Assembly (NCBI GenBank): GCA_964606665.1
Contig: CAZSHS010000008.1
Coordinates: forward strand, 1 to 64,000
Direction: 5' to 3'
From: Aved-18 sp964606665
GTDB lineage: Bacteria; Cyanobacteriota; Vampirovibrionia; Obscuribacterales; Obscuribacteraceae
DNA: 64,000 nt
Shown: one piece after another, positions 9,501-17,985 of the stretch
Layout: each line of letters opens with the position of its first letter
Position numbering within the stretch: position 1 is the stretch's first letter
Notes under the pieces: model-generated
The model's database searches: none
Told to the model about the DNA's origin: nothing
What the model saw: only the letters and a program-made list of their open reading frames with translations
Program-made: the position numbers and the translations under genes

Positions 9501-10384
9501 CAGTATTTCCCAGAGCGAACTACGTCTAAAAATCGTTGCAAAATAGGCGAGCTGTCATCTTTTCTGTAAGCTGCCACCATAGATATAGTGGGTGAAGGCG
9601 AATCTAGTGGAATATATTTTACGCCTTCTCGACTAGTATGCTCTACAGATGCTGGAAGTAGCGCCACTCCAATTCCGGCGGACACAAGCCCCAAGGCTGT
9701 TTGCAATTCGCCTGTGCGCTGGACCACTCGCGGTTCAAAACCGGCTTGACGGCAGGTAGTCATGACGAAAGTGCCAAAGCTAGGCTCGTGCGACCAGTAA
9801 AAATTGATCATGTCTTCACTTGCAAGAGCAGTCAAAGATACGCTTGATTTGTGAGCCCACGAATGTTCTGATGGCACTGCCACCACTACAGATTCATCTA
9901 GAATCCAGTCGCTTGCAATGTCTGTATCCTCTGGAAATGGGCGTCCAATGCCGATATTTATTTGTTTGTTTCTAAGCGACTCAAGTTGCTGCGGTGTATT
10001 TTTTTCTATTAAGTTAAGACTGACTCCCGGATAAAGCCTACGAAAAGAGCGCAGAATTCGAGGCATAAGCTCATAAGTAGACGAACTTACAAAAGCTACA
10101 GTAATTGCGCCTTCCTCACCTTGAGCCATTTTTTGTGTTTTGTCTAGAAACTGATCGAACTGGTCGACCAATCCCTGTGCCTGTTGATAGAAAAACTTGC
10201 CTGCTTCGGTCAGTCTTACAGGTCTTGTGCCGCGTTCAATTAGGTGCACCCCAAGGTCTTCTTCGAGCTTTTGAATTTGTTGACTGAGTGGAGGCTGAGA
10301 AATATGCAGCTTTTCTGCTGCCCTTGAGAAGTTAGCCTCCTGAGCGACAGCAATAAAATAGCGCAGATGTCTGATTTCGACCAT
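9500..10384 (-). CDS. LysR-type transcriptional regulator
   Basis: This 294-residue protein has the standard LysR layout. A winged helix-turn-helix occupies residues 1-60 (IRHLRYFIAVAQEANFSRAAEKLHISQPPLSQQ spans it), followed by a linker helix and a two-lobed periplasmic-binding-protein-like effector domain (from about residue 90). The family usually autoregulates and activates a divergent gene with a small-molecule ligand. The divergent gene here is an MFS transporter, and the co-transcribed gene is a hydrolase. A plausible circuit is ligand-induced hydrolysis and export, but the ligand is unknown. The 92-base region shared with the transporter contains a symmetric operator-like repeat with both -10 boxes. 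Confidence 0.95.
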   Translation of the reverse strand: MVEIRHLRYFIAVAQEANFSRAAEKLHISQPPLSQQIQKLEEDLGVHLIERGTRPVRLTEAGKFFYQQAQGLVDQFDQFLDKTQKMAQGEEGAITVAFVSSSTYELMPRILRSFRRLYPGVSLNLIEKNTPQQLESLRNKQINIGIGRPFPEDTDIASDWILDESVVVAVPSEHSWAHKSSVSLTALASEDMINFYWSHEPSFGTFVMTTCRQAGFEPRVVQRTGELQTALGLVSAGIGVALLPASVEHTSREGVKYIPLDSPSPTISMVAAYRKDDSSPILQRFLDVVRSGKY

Positions 10385-10394
10385 ATTTGGTGGC

Positions 10395-10461
10395 TTGAGC
10401 TTACTATATTCAAAACCTATAATATCTTAGCTATTATATATTGGACGAATGAAGTTGAAAA
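10395..10461. promoter_or_regulatory. Symmetric divergent promoter/operator between LysR and MFS genes
   Basis: TATAATA (10418-10424) and TATTATA (10432-10438) form a perfect 7-base inverted repeat with a 7-base spacer. Each arm is also a consensus -10 box for one direction. Rightward, TTGAGC (10395-10400) lies 17 bases before TATAAT. Leftward, the complement of 10456-10461 reads TTTTCA, again 17 bases from its TATAAT. The two promoters therefore overlap back to back, and a regulator bound at the centre would block or activate both, as is common for LysR systems. Confidence 0.6.
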
Positions 10462-10476
10462 GCCCATAATTAATTT

Positions 10477-11733
10477 ATGCTCTCAACCCCACCCCGCTTA
10501 CTATCTTCGGCTTCTCAAACCAATAATTCTCTAGTACTGAGGTTGGTGAAACCGTTTCAAGAGTCTCAGATTCCTATTCTTGGAATACTGGGTGTCAGTC
10601 TTGCAGGTTTTAGTGCCTATCTCAATCTGTATGCAACTCAGGCTCTACTGCCCGTTTTTACTAAAGTCTTCCATGTCACACGAGCTGAAACTGGGCTTAC
10701 TCTATCGGCCACAACGGCTGCAATTGCTTTTGCAGCACCGTTTATCGGATTATTGAGTGACAGGCGTGGTCGCAAACCAGTTGTGGTCGCGGCTATTTTT
10801 ATGCTTGTGGTGCCATGTCTGCTTGCAGCTTTTGCCAATAATTTGAGCGAACTGATTGCAGTTCGTTTCGTGCAAGGACTGATTCTGCCTGGCATTCTTG
10901 CCATCTTGATGGCTTATGTAGGTGAAGAGTGGTGTAAGCGTGGTTCTGTTGGATTTGCCATGTCTATTTTTATCAGTTTGAATATTTTGGGTGGATTTCT
11001 GGGGCGATTGATTCCTGGGCTTGTCGCCGCTAATTTTGGTTGGCGTAATGCTTTTATTGCCAGTGCGATACTTTGTTTTTGTTGTGGTATTGCAGTGCTC
11101 AAAATATTGCCTGCCTCATCTTCATTCCTGCCAAGTAAGGGTGGTCTCAATCTGGATGAGGCCAAAGGACATGTCAAAAATCCGCAAGTGGTATCAACCT
11201 TTTTTATTGGTGCCACCATTTTGTTTGGTATCATCGCCACTTTTACTTATCTAACTTTTCATCTGTCTGAAGCTCCTTATGCATTGGACGAAAACGTTAT
11301 AAGCTGGCTCTTTGCCGTGTATCTTATTGGCGTAGTGGTCACGCCGATGGCTGGCAGATTGATCGATAGAATCACACCAAAGCGCTCGTTCTTAATAGCG
11401 CAAGCGCTCTGTATAACAGGGTTGCTTGTAACGTTGATTCCTAATTTGGTGGCAATTTTAATTGGGCTGAGTATAGGTTGTACTGCACTGTTTATTTGTC
11501 AATCGGCTAATCAAGCTGCATTGCGTGGATTTGCAAGTAAAGGTCTATGCACCGCCACTGGTATCCATGCCTGCTTTTACTATTTAGGCGGGGGACTGGG
11601 CGGTTACATGCCCGGACTGGTTTGGGACCAGGGTGGCTGGTCTGCATGTGCATTTGTAATTATTGCAGCTAACGTTCTTGCAGCAATGACCGCAATGTTT
11701 ATATGGCCATCTCCAGGCAAGAACTCAATTTAA
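10477..11733 (+). CDS. Major facilitator superfamily transporter
   Basis: The 418-residue protein has about twelve hydrophobic helices in two halves. The loop 2-3 signature of the superfamily is present as GLLSDRRGRKPVV, and a weaker copy, GRLIDRITPKRS, appears between helices 8 and 9. It resembles drug or metabolite efflux permeases of the YnfM/AraJ-like group, where an N-terminal cytoplasmic stretch of about 35 residues precedes helix 1. The substrate is not predictable. It is divergent from the LysR gene and probably controlled by it. No good ribosome site is seen before the ATG. The 183 bases after it, up to crcB, hold no gene or terminator that I can see. Confidence 0.92.
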   Translation: MLSTPPRLLSSASQTNNSLVLRLVKPFQESQIPILGILGVSLAGFSAYLNLYATQALLPVFTKVFHVTRAETGLTLSATTAAIAFAAPFIGLLSDRRGRKPVVVAAIFMLVVPCLLAAFANNLSELIAVRFVQGLILPGILAILMAYVGEEWCKRGSVGFAMSIFISLNILGGFLGRLIPGLVAANFGWRNAFIASAILCFCCGIAVLKILPASSSFLPSKGGLNLDEAKGHVKNPQVVSTFFIGATILFGIIATFTYLTFHLSEAPYALDENVISWLFAVYLIGVVVTPMAGRLIDRITPKRSFLIAQALCITGLLVTLIPNLVAILIGLSIGCTALFICQSANQAALRGFASKGLCTATGIHACFYYLGGGLGGYMPGLVWDQGGWSACAFVIIAANVLAAMTAMFIWPSPGKNSI

Positions 11734-11916
11734 TGTTGCCTTCTATCGACTCAGCCATTGTCATGGACGTAGCGACACAAACATAGATACAGGCAAAGGT
11801 CACGGCGTAAGTGCAAAAAGATAGTATTTTCTGATTCATACTGAAAGTCTAATCAAAACAAGCTGTGCGAACAACAACCGAGATATTATCAGTTGCCAAT
11901 GTGCTAACATCGCTGC

Positions 11917-12291
11917 ATGATTTATCTGTGGATTTTTATTGGCTCGGGACTGGGAGGAATGCTTCGTTATCTCACCAGTGTCTCTATGCAGAGGCTTATT
12001 AATCCTGGCATTTTTCCTGTCGGCACCTTTTGCGTCAATATGATTGGATGTTTGATCATTGGGTTTATTGCGCAATTATCTGAAGCGCGAGCTGTATTTG
12101 CGCCTGAAATGCGCATCTTTCTTATGGTTGGAATTTTAGGTGGTTTTACTACCTTTTCCAGTTTTGGATATGAAACTGTGCAACTGATTCGAGAGGGCGA
12201 GTTTCTTTTAGCTCTAGGAAACGCTGTTGGTCAGCTTGTTCTGGGGTTGATAATGGTCTATTTAGGTTATGTTCTGGCACGCTTAATTTAG
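11917..12291 (+). CDS. crcB: Fluoride ion channel CrcB/Fluc
   Basis: This 124-residue, four-helix membrane protein has the Fluc signatures GGMLRYL near the N-terminus, GTFCVNMIGC in helix 2 with the conserved Asn, and GFTTFSSFG in the broken helix 3 that carries the pore Phe residues. Fluc proteins form antiparallel dimers that let fluoride leave the cytoplasm. There is only one copy, so a homodimer is expected. The next gene, a DUF190 protein, is a known neighbour of crcB. I looked upstream for a fluoride riboswitch (a GGNGATGG core) and found none. Confidence 0.96.
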   Translation: MIYLWIFIGSGLGGMLRYLTSVSMQRLINPGIFPVGTFCVNMIGCLIIGFIAQLSEARAVFAPEMRIFLMVGILGGFTTFSSFGYETVQLIREGEFLLALGNAVGQLVLGLIMVYLGYVLARLI

Positions 12292-12299
12292 GAGTTTAT

Positions 12300-12635
12300 A
12301 TGGAAGTTAGCCAAGCACAAGTTTTGAGATTGTATATGGGAGAGTCCGACAAGCACGGCGCTCACTCCTTGCACGACTGGATTATTAAAGAAGCGCAAAA
12401 ACAGGGACTTTCCGGTGCTACAGTGTTTCGAGGCATCACTGGATTTGGCAAACACCAGCATATTCATACTGCAAATGTATTGGTGCTATCCACTGAGCTT
12501 CCTTTGGTGGTTGAAATAATTGATAGCAAAGAAAAAATAGAAGCATTTCTAAATCATATAGACAAAGAAGTTACACATGGCTATGCCACCATCTGTGATG
12601 TGCAAGCCTGTCATTATGGTTCGCGTGACGACTGA
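12300..12635 (+). CDS. DUF190 family protein (CrcB-associated)
   Basis: The 111-residue protein matches the DUF190 family, a small ferredoxin-like (PII-like) fold. The N-terminal RLYMGESDKHG, the central FRGITGFGKH and the C-terminal PLVVEIIDSKEKI segments are all in order. These proteins are often encoded next to crcB and are thought to be regulatory or accessory, although their biochemical role is not established. A GGAG ribosome site stands 6 bases before the ATG, and the gap to crcB is 8 bases, so the pair is an operon. The 3' end overlaps the convergent acetyltransferase gene by 22 bases. Confidence 0.92.
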   Translation: MEVSQAQVLRLYMGESDKHGAHSLHDWIIKEAQKQGLSGATVFRGITGFGKHQHIHTANVLVLSTELPLVVEIIDSKEKIEAFLNHIDKEVTHGYATICDVQACHYGSRDD

Positions 12636-13171
12636 AAATCGCTTTTGAGAACTGCAAACAATTCGGTGTCGCGATAAGCTCCACGAACCAGTTTATGCTC
12701 GCGCATCGACCCTTCGTGCTTCATTGCCACTTTTTGCAGAACATTTTGCGAAGCTCTATTTCCAGGGGCAGTGGTGGCAAAAATGCGATTTAATTTTAAG
12801 TGATTGAAGCCATACTCAACCAGAGCGAGCGCAGCCTCAGTGGCATAACCTTTTCCCCAGTTGTCTTGGTTGAAACAGTAACCAATCCAGCCCTCGTTAT
12901 TAGCTCGACTCGAAACATGAATACCGCCGCCACCCAAAATCCTATTTTCTGATTTAAGTACCACTGCTAGTTCAAAATCAAGACGTGGATCCTTACTGTT
13001 TAACTCGATAGATTCAGTCAAAAATCTTCTGGTATCATCAGTAGTATTAGGACCCCATTCCATGTAACGCGATACTTCTGGTTGAGATGCATATTCGTGC
13101 ACTTGCTCAAAGTCTTCTATTTCAAAGTCGCGCAACAAAAGTCTTTCTGTTTGCAGTTGGAACTTGCTCAT
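12614..13171 (-). CDS. GNAT N-acetyltransferase (RimJ/RimL type)
   Basis: This protein of about 185 residues has the RimJ/RimL-like acetyltransferase pattern. It contains the opening TERLLLRDFEIED, the beta-strand FELAVVLKSENRILGGGGI, the acetyl-CoA pyrophosphate loop region NWGKGYATEAALALVEYGF, and the closing ASQNVLQKVAMKHEG. The family acetylates N-termini of ribosomal proteins or small amines; the substrate is unknown here. I prefer the ATG at 13171 over an in-frame GTG at 13180, because the GTG lies within the GGTGAGG that would serve as ribosome site. It converges on and overlaps the DUF190 gene. Confidence 0.9.
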   Translation of the reverse strand: MSKFQLQTERLLLRDFEIEDFEQVHEYASQPEVSRYMEWGPNTTDDTRRFLTESIELNSKDPRLDFELAVVLKSENRILGGGGIHVSSRANNEGWIGYCFNQDNWGKGYATEAALALVEYGFNHLKLNRIFATTAPGNRASQNVLQKVAMKHEGSMREHKLVRGAYRDTELFAVLKSDFQSSREP

Positions 13172-13239
13172 TTGCCTCACCGCACTTAAACTGTGCTTCG
13201 TCGATCAAAGAATAAATTGTAGTGGAGAAATTAGATCTT

Positions 13240-13755
13240 ATGAAGGGCAATCTGCACAAATTCATAGCATTTGGGCTATTAATTGCAAGCCTATCGAGTA
13301 CAGAAAGCTCGTATTGCAAAACAGAATTGCGCAAAACCTATTCAATAGACTTGCCTGACGACTGGCAAGTCCGCTCTGACTTAATTGTCGATATGGTGGC
13401 GGCACCTAAAAACAAGGTGAAAACCGAGCACGAGGCTGCTCTACCTAATATTAAGGTTGTTGTTAAAAACCTGCCAGATGGTATAAACATTGACCAGCTC
13501 TGCGATATCTCGCAAAAACAGTGGGCTGGACAATGGAAAGTTGAGTCTGACAAAAAGGTGATGACTGGCAAAACACCAACCAGACGCCTTGTTTTGATTC
13601 AGGATATAGGGATATTAAAAACTAAAATACTCAAAGCCTTTGCCAGTGCCAATGGAAAGTATTACATCATCAGTTGCTCGGATAAACTTGGCGACTTCGA
13701 CAAGTCGCAAGGGCAATTCGAAAAGATGCTGGATTCGATAGTACTTAAAAAATAG
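13240..13755 (+). CDS. Secreted PsbP/DcrB-like domain protein
   Basis: Translation from the ATG at 13240 gives 171 residues with a signal peptide (MKGNLHKFIAFGLLIASLSS, then a Cys that might be lipidated). An in-frame GTG at 13222 would only add a charged extension and contains the GGAG that serves as ribosome site. The mature part begins YSIDLPDDWQV, the usual opening of the PsbP/DcrB fold of small secreted alpha/beta proteins. It ends with YYIISCSDKLGDFD followed by an FEKMLDSI helix, also typical. In non-photosynthetic bacteria such proteins are periplasmic or lipid-anchored with unknown ligands. The gene is monocistronic, divergent from the acetyltransferase. Confidence 0.7.
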   Translation: MKGNLHKFIAFGLLIASLSSTESSYCKTELRKTYSIDLPDDWQVRSDLIVDMVAAPKNKVKTEHEAALPNIKVVVKNLPDGINIDQLCDISQKQWAGQWKVESDKKVMTGKTPTRRLVLIQDIGILKTKILKAFASANGKYYIISCSDKLGDFDKSQGQFEKMLDSIVLKK

Positions 13756-13761
13756 AAATTC

Positions 13762-13809
13762 TTGTTCAAGCTGTATTAGCATGCTAATATATTAATTAAC
13801 CGAACGGTT
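13762..13809 (+). promoter_or_regulatory. Promoter with two palindromic operators before the diiron/TetR genes
   Basis: TTGTTC (13762-13767) and TAATAT (13785-13790) are spaced by 17 bases. A perfect 16-base palindrome, TATTAGCATGCTAATA (13774-13789), occupies the space between them. A second perfect 12-base palindrome, AACCGAACGGTT (13798-13809), sits where transcription should start. The second has the look of operators bound by TetR-family proteins, and a TetR gene is the second gene of the unit. Autoregulation is therefore likely; the first palindrome may bind another factor. Confidence 0.6.
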
Positions 13810-13850
13810 GGTCAATTAACTCGTAGCCCCTTCAAAATGGCGGAAAATCC

Positions 13851-14921
13851 ATGACAGCTCAAAAAGATCTTGCTTTGCCCCCAAAACAATACGACTCGAT
13901 GCCTGACCCGCAAAAGCTATTGCTTGACTGTGAAGAGGCTCCAAAAATAACCGACAGGCTCAATATTTTCCCATTCGATTGGCGTGTAGAGACCCCTCGT
14001 TTGATGGAAGTTTATGAAAGTTCGCGCGATCCTGGTTGGTCGCCTAGCCAATTGCCCTGGGACACCCTTGATATGGAAGGCATGACGCTCGATCAGCGCT
14101 ACGCTATCGCCTACTGGTTTACTCTTTTGTCAGTGTTTGACGCATCTGGTCCTGCCGTTTTTGCAAGAGCAATGATTCATGCTTACGAAACCCATGAAGA
14201 AGATGCCATCCGCAAATGCTTCTTGTCTGTCACTCGCGATGAAATGAACCACGAAGAAGTTTGCGGTCGCGTGATAACTGCGCTAACACCAAATGGTCCT
14301 TTAGGTTACGAGCCGCAAACCGAGCTTGGACGTCTTGCGCGCAACAACGTAGAATGGCTCTATCACAATGGTGCCCGCTACTGGCGCGGATACAAAGTTG
14401 CGGTCGAGCACTACCCAATGCCAATTCTATTTAGTTCCTTCTTGTTTGGTGAAGTTGCCTCGTCTACTCTGTTTCACAGCATGTATGAGCGCACTACTAT
14501 TCCTGTTTTGAAAGAAGCGTTTCGCAACATCGGTCGAGACGAAGGTCGTCACTTAAGTTTCTGTCTGGCGTTGCTCAAAGAAGTTCTTCCCAAAATGTCC
14601 GAAGAAGAAAAAAATACTGTGACCAAGCAATTTAGAGCTGGATTTATTTTCCTCTCTGGCATTTTATTTGAACCACCTTCTGAATTTTGGCAATTACCCC
14701 CGACATTTTTGCCCGCGCAAAGAATGATCGAAGAAGTTGCACGCTCAGCGGGTCTTGGTATCATGGATCTCGAAGAGCGAAAAGCTAACTGGCGCACAGC
14801 CGTTGTAAGATTGAAAACAATCGTAGAGCCGCATGGCGTCAAGTTTCCAGCTTTGCCTGAAATTGATGTTGATGGTGAAGACGTAGATTTCGACTGCGAT
14901 AAAATAGTCCCCATATTCTAG
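13851..14921 (+). CDS. Ferritin-like diiron protein, probable oxygenase
   Basis: The 356-residue soluble protein is helical and carries diiron-carboxylate ligand motifs: DEMNHEE near residues 130-136, FGEVASS near 199-205 and RDEGRHLSF near 229-237. The spacing of two EXXH-type ligand pairs is that of ferritin-like oxygenases and desaturases, including the AurF-like N-oxygenases and acyl-ACP desaturases. I cannot decide among them. The first 60 residues are acidic and Pro-rich with an FPFDWRVETPRLMEVYES motif. A weak GGCGGA site lies before the ATG. It is followed after 15 bases by a TetR regulator and is preceded by two palindromes, so it is probably an inducible oxidative enzyme. Confidence 0.75.
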   Translation: MTAQKDLALPPKQYDSMPDPQKLLLDCEEAPKITDRLNIFPFDWRVETPRLMEVYESSRDPGWSPSQLPWDTLDMEGMTLDQRYAIAYWFTLLSVFDASGPAVFARAMIHAYETHEEDAIRKCFLSVTRDEMNHEEVCGRVITALTPNGPLGYEPQTELGRLARNNVEWLYHNGARYWRGYKVAVEHYPMPILFSSFLFGEVASSTLFHSMYERTTIPVLKEAFRNIGRDEGRHLSFCLALLKEVLPKMSEEEKNTVTKQFRAGFIFLSGILFEPPSEFWQLPPTFLPAQRMIEEVARSAGLGIMDLEERKANWRTAVVRLKTIVEPHGVKFPALPEIDVDGEDVDFDCDKIVPIF

Positions 14922-14936
14922 AGGCTCGCACCATAT

Positions 14937-15524
14937 ATGGTGAGACCAAGAGCGGACAATTACGAGGAGCGACGTCAAGAAATTCTCGACGGGGCAGCTT
15001 CAATGTTTGCCGAGCGTGGATTCGACGGTACCTCAATCGCCACAATTGCTCAGAAGTGCGGCGTGTCCAAAGCATTGCTCTATCATTATTATGAATCGAA
15101 AGAAGCATTGTTATTCGACATGCTGCACTCGCATTGCAATCTTTTAGTGCAAACTGCAGAGCGTGCTATTGAAGTTGATACTAAACCCAAAGATCAATTA
15201 GACCAATTCGTCAAAGATTTGATGCACCTATATATGGACTCTAGAGACAAACACATCGTTCTTCTAAACAGTCTGCAATGCTTGCCCAATGAGCAACAAA
15301 TCGAAATCAAAAAATTAGAGCGTCGAGTTACCGAAATAGTCAAAAACTTGTTATCTGAATTGAAACCAGAATTGAGCGAACCGGTGAAATCATCGCTTGC
15401 TATGTATTTGATGGGCGCAATTAACTGGACATACACCTGGTTCAAACCGCATGGCAGCGTGAGTTCAGACGAATTTGCTAAACTTGCCACCACTGTCTTT
15501 TTGCACGGTATCCAAAGTGCATAG
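14937..15524 (+). CDS. TetR/AcrR family transcriptional regulator
   Basis: In this 195-residue protein, residues 10-58 form the TetR helix-turn-helix. The pattern is EILDGAASMFAERGFDGTSI, followed by the recognition helix in CGVSKALLYHYYESKEALL. The C-terminal all-helical ligand domain (residues 65-195) has a TYTWFKPHG segment like the regulators of aromatic and fatty-acid catabolism. It lies 15 bases behind the diiron gene in the same direction and should bind the AACCGAACGGTT palindrome upstream of the unit. The ligand is unknown. Confidence 0.93.
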   Translation: MVRPRADNYEERRQEILDGAASMFAERGFDGTSIATIAQKCGVSKALLYHYYESKEALLFDMLHSHCNLLVQTAERAIEVDTKPKDQLDQFVKDLMHLYMDSRDKHIVLLNSLQCLPNEQQIEIKKLERRVTEIVKNLLSELKPELSEPVKSSLAMYLMGAINWTYTWFKPHGSVSSDEFAKLATTVFLHGIQSA

Positions 15525-15610
15525 GTAAGAAGGTCTATTTGCTGATCACAAATTTCCCACACTTACCTGCTAGTCTTTGGCACAGTCGAAATCGAGTTGG
15601 GAGTTTGAAA

Positions 15611-17101
15611 GTGCGTATAGCTAGCAGTAAAAGGATTCTGCCCGCCCTGCTTTGTACTTTTATCGCTTTCAACCAAGTTGCGATCGCTTCACCCACCAAC
15701 CCTGTTGCCAAGTCAGAACACCCTCAACTACTCTTGGCACAGGCGGGCGATCGCGAATATTGTATAAATCGAGTCGAAAATAATACGCGACAAATTTTAC
15801 TCAAACTAATAGAGCTTGAAAAATTCAATCTTAGTTATCACGCCAACGTAGCCAAGCAAGGTCGCTGGAAAGGTTGGCGTTATTTCGTTACGCAAGAGGG
15901 CAACAACCTTATTTCAATGGGGGGTTGCATAACTGGTATGGTTGAGCGCACATCAAAATTTAACTCGAATAGAAGATTGCATCGCAATACTCTTGAAACA
16001 GGAAACGCGCTTGGAATGGCTGGCCAACTCACTGGTGCTGGGGGGTCTTCAGTCGAATTCTTGATCAATGGATATCATGAATTAGAGGCGAGAAAAAAAG
16101 GCTATGGACCAAAAGCGGCTAAAGAAAAGGTTTTAGATATTCGTAAAGAAATAGATTCGTTACTTGTTGAGCGAGAAAAACTACTAAGCGATTTACAAAA
16201 GGTCTGTACAGATTCAAAGTATATAGCGCTGGCACGTGCTGAACAACCTGTACTCATCGATATGCGCGATATTTCGCTCGATGAATTCAAGCAATTCCAT
16301 CTGCATTTAAGACGTGCGTTAGCATTTCAACAAACCCTCTATCTTTTTGATGTCGCTCGCAATGTAGTTGGAGCCTGGGGAAACCGTGAAGGTTGGCGCG
16401 CCAACAAAACTGGAAATAGAACATCGAACACTTCCGCTGGTATCTTATTTGAAACCTCTGGTGTACTTACAATTTTGAACCCACTGCTCAGTCGCGGTGT
16501 GGGTAAGCTTGCAGAAAAGTACGAAGCAAGACGAATCAGACCGTGTATGGAAGGAGTTAATCCCGCCGATGTAGAAAAGCTTGCAGCCGACCTTGAGCGA
16601 GTTCGAGTAATAGCAAACTCACCAGAGCTTGAGCGTGCTGATTTGCCGCTCATAAGGTCGGCAATGTACTCGCAACACGAAGTTGGTGTTCGCAAACAAA
16701 TACACATCGAAGAAGCGCAACAGAGAGCCGGTGTTTTGACTGCGGCAGAAAACGTTATTTCGGGTACTTTAATTGGCAGCACTAAAATCGCTTCAGGAGT
16801 GCTTTTCAATATCGCTGGTACCAAATATTACAATAACGGCCGAGAGACGAATATTTTTCTTGGCGTAGCAGGAATCGTTTCACTTACGGGACTTGGCTAT
16901 GGCACCGCAGAAACTGCGCGCATTCAAATTAAAAGAGAATTGCAATACCAACGTGCAAAGAAGAAACACGAATTGCCCGGACAAATTATGAAAGATCGAA
17001 TGGCTCAATTAGACGAAATGGAGAAGGCTCTTTCTGCACCAACTCCGATTTCATTTGTTCCTCATACAAATGAAGATGCAGAGCCAGACATGCGCATGTA
17101 A
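15611..17101 (+). CDS. Large exported protein of unknown function
   Basis: I choose the GTG at 15611 (496 residues) because a GGGAG ribosome site precedes it by 7 bases and it starts a good signal peptide (VRIASSKRILPALL through A-I-A-S). An earlier in-frame start at 15539 would add 24 residues without a hydrophobic core. The mature part has alternating charged helices (KEKVLDIRKEIDSLLVEREKLLSDL is one). Two hydrophobic stretches follow near residues 395-445 (ISGTLIGSTKIASGVLF and IFLGVAGIVSLTGLGYG), which may be membrane helices or a hairpin. No family is recognised. The organisation suggests an envelope protein with helical periplasmic domains. The small gene after it may be co-transcribed. 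Confidence 0.65.
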   Translation: MRIASSKRILPALLCTFIAFNQVAIASPTNPVAKSEHPQLLLAQAGDREYCINRVENNTRQILLKLIELEKFNLSYHANVAKQGRWKGWRYFVTQEGNNLISMGGCITGMVERTSKFNSNRRLHRNTLETGNALGMAGQLTGAGGSSVEFLINGYHELEARKKGYGPKAAKEKVLDIRKEIDSLLVEREKLLSDLQKVCTDSKYIALARAEQPVLIDMRDISLDEFKQFHLHLRRALAFQQTLYLFDVARNVVGAWGNREGWRANKTGNRTSNTSAGILFETSGVLTILNPLLSRGVGKLAEKYEARRIRPCMEGVNPADVEKLAADLERVRVIANSPELERADLPLIRSAMYSQHEVGVRKQIHIEEAQQRAGVLTAAENVISGTLIGSTKIASGVLFNIAGTKYYNNGRETNIFLGVAGIVSLTGLGYGTAETARIQIKRELQYQRAKKKHELPGQIMKDRMAQLDEMEKALSAPTPISFVPHTNEDAEPDMRM

Positions 17102-17164
17102 TATTTGGATGCGATAAGTTTGCTATCATCTCTAAACCCCAGTGGGGACCTCTTGGAGTCGATG

Positions 17165-17383
17165 ATGGCCAAATTTATCCATGTACAGAAAGCGTTTTTC
17201 AACGAGCAGCGCCAGATTGTTGAAAATGAGTACATTTCGATTCTGAACACAGAATTTATAGAACTGATCGAGCCATTCGAATTGTCACGCACGGATCCGG
17301 GCAAATACTCACGTATGCTCTATAAAGGCGAAGGTATGATTATCAAGGGGTCGGTCAATTCTATTATGGAAAAGATCCACTAA
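17165..17383 (+). CDS. Small protein of unknown function (72 residues)
   Basis: A GGAG ribosome site (17155-17158) stands 6 bases before the ATG at 17165 (a second ATG is at 17162), so I prefer this over a TTG at 17105. The protein is hydrophilic and helical (AKFIHVQKAFFNEQRQIVEN) with a basic C-terminal half (KYSRMLYKGEGMIIKGS). It has no signal peptide or membrane span, and no family is recognised. It starts 63 bases after the exported protein in the same direction. It ends in a 4-base overlap with the convergent membrane gene, which supports it being a genuine coding end. Confidence 0.55.
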   Translation: MAKFIHVQKAFFNEQRQIVENEYISILNTEFIELIEPFELSRTDPGKYSRMLYKGEGMIIKGSVNSIMEKIH

Positions 17384-17871
17384 ACCTGATTCAAAATCTT
17401 TTGCTGCGACCAAATGACACCAGTCGTTAAAACAAGATAGAAAATCATCGAAGCAAATAACAATGCCACATGATGTGTTGGTTCGTTGTGTGTAACACCC
17501 TGCCAGAGATTCATTGCTAGCATGCAATTTGAAACGATAAAAATTGTGGTGGCTGCTAGTGGTGAGAGTTCGCTTTCAATTTCATTTGAATAAGCTAGTT
17601 TTCTGTTTAAACGAAACTGAGCAAAGACGATGAAAGGATTCAATGCAGGTATCAACAATCCAATTAGACAAAGCTCAGGAAGAACCTTTAAAACGCCGCG
17701 CTCGTGCAGTGTTTTTGCATTTTGATAGAGCCAATAAAACTGGTAGAGCCCAAATGTGGCCAGGTTAAAAACAGCCAATCGTTTAAAAGTGAGCGATTGG
17801 GTGTTAGTCCCCTCTTCTTGAAGCGGGCTTGAAGCTGGAGACTCTAGCTGTGTGGTCACTTGCGGATTCAA
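17380..17871 (-). CDS. DUF4234-like small membrane protein
   Basis: The 163-residue protein starts with a polar, Gln/Ser-rich stretch of about 28 residues. The hallmark FNLATFGLYQFYWLYQN of DUF4234-like membrane proteins follows, and then three more hydrophobic helices (LPELCLIGLLIPALNPFIVF, AATTIFIVSNCMLAM, VALLFASMIFYLVLTTG). Function is unknown in the family. It is divergent from the glycosyltransferase across about 110 bases that contain a TATAAT (17918-17923) without a convincing -35. Confidence 0.65.
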   Translation of the reverse strand: MNPQVTTQLESPASSPLQEEGTNTQSLTFKRLAVFNLATFGLYQFYWLYQNAKTLHERGVLKVLPELCLIGLLIPALNPFIVFAQFRLNRKLAYSNEIESELSPLAATTIFIVSNCMLAMNLWQGVTHNEPTHHVALLFASMIFYLVLTTGVIWSQQKILNQV

Positions 17872-17985
17872 AGTTTTCTCTAATTTGAATGAGTACTCGG
17901 GTTTTCAATAGGCGATCTATAATAGTACGCTCAAGACCCAGATGGCTGCGCGGGTTCTTAAAATTCTCTCAGAGAGCGCTTAAAC

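Noticed and set aside
11734..11916. Fluoride riboswitch before crcB
   Set aside because: The conserved GGNGATGG core and pseudoknot partners of the crcB motif could not be found in the 183 bases upstream.
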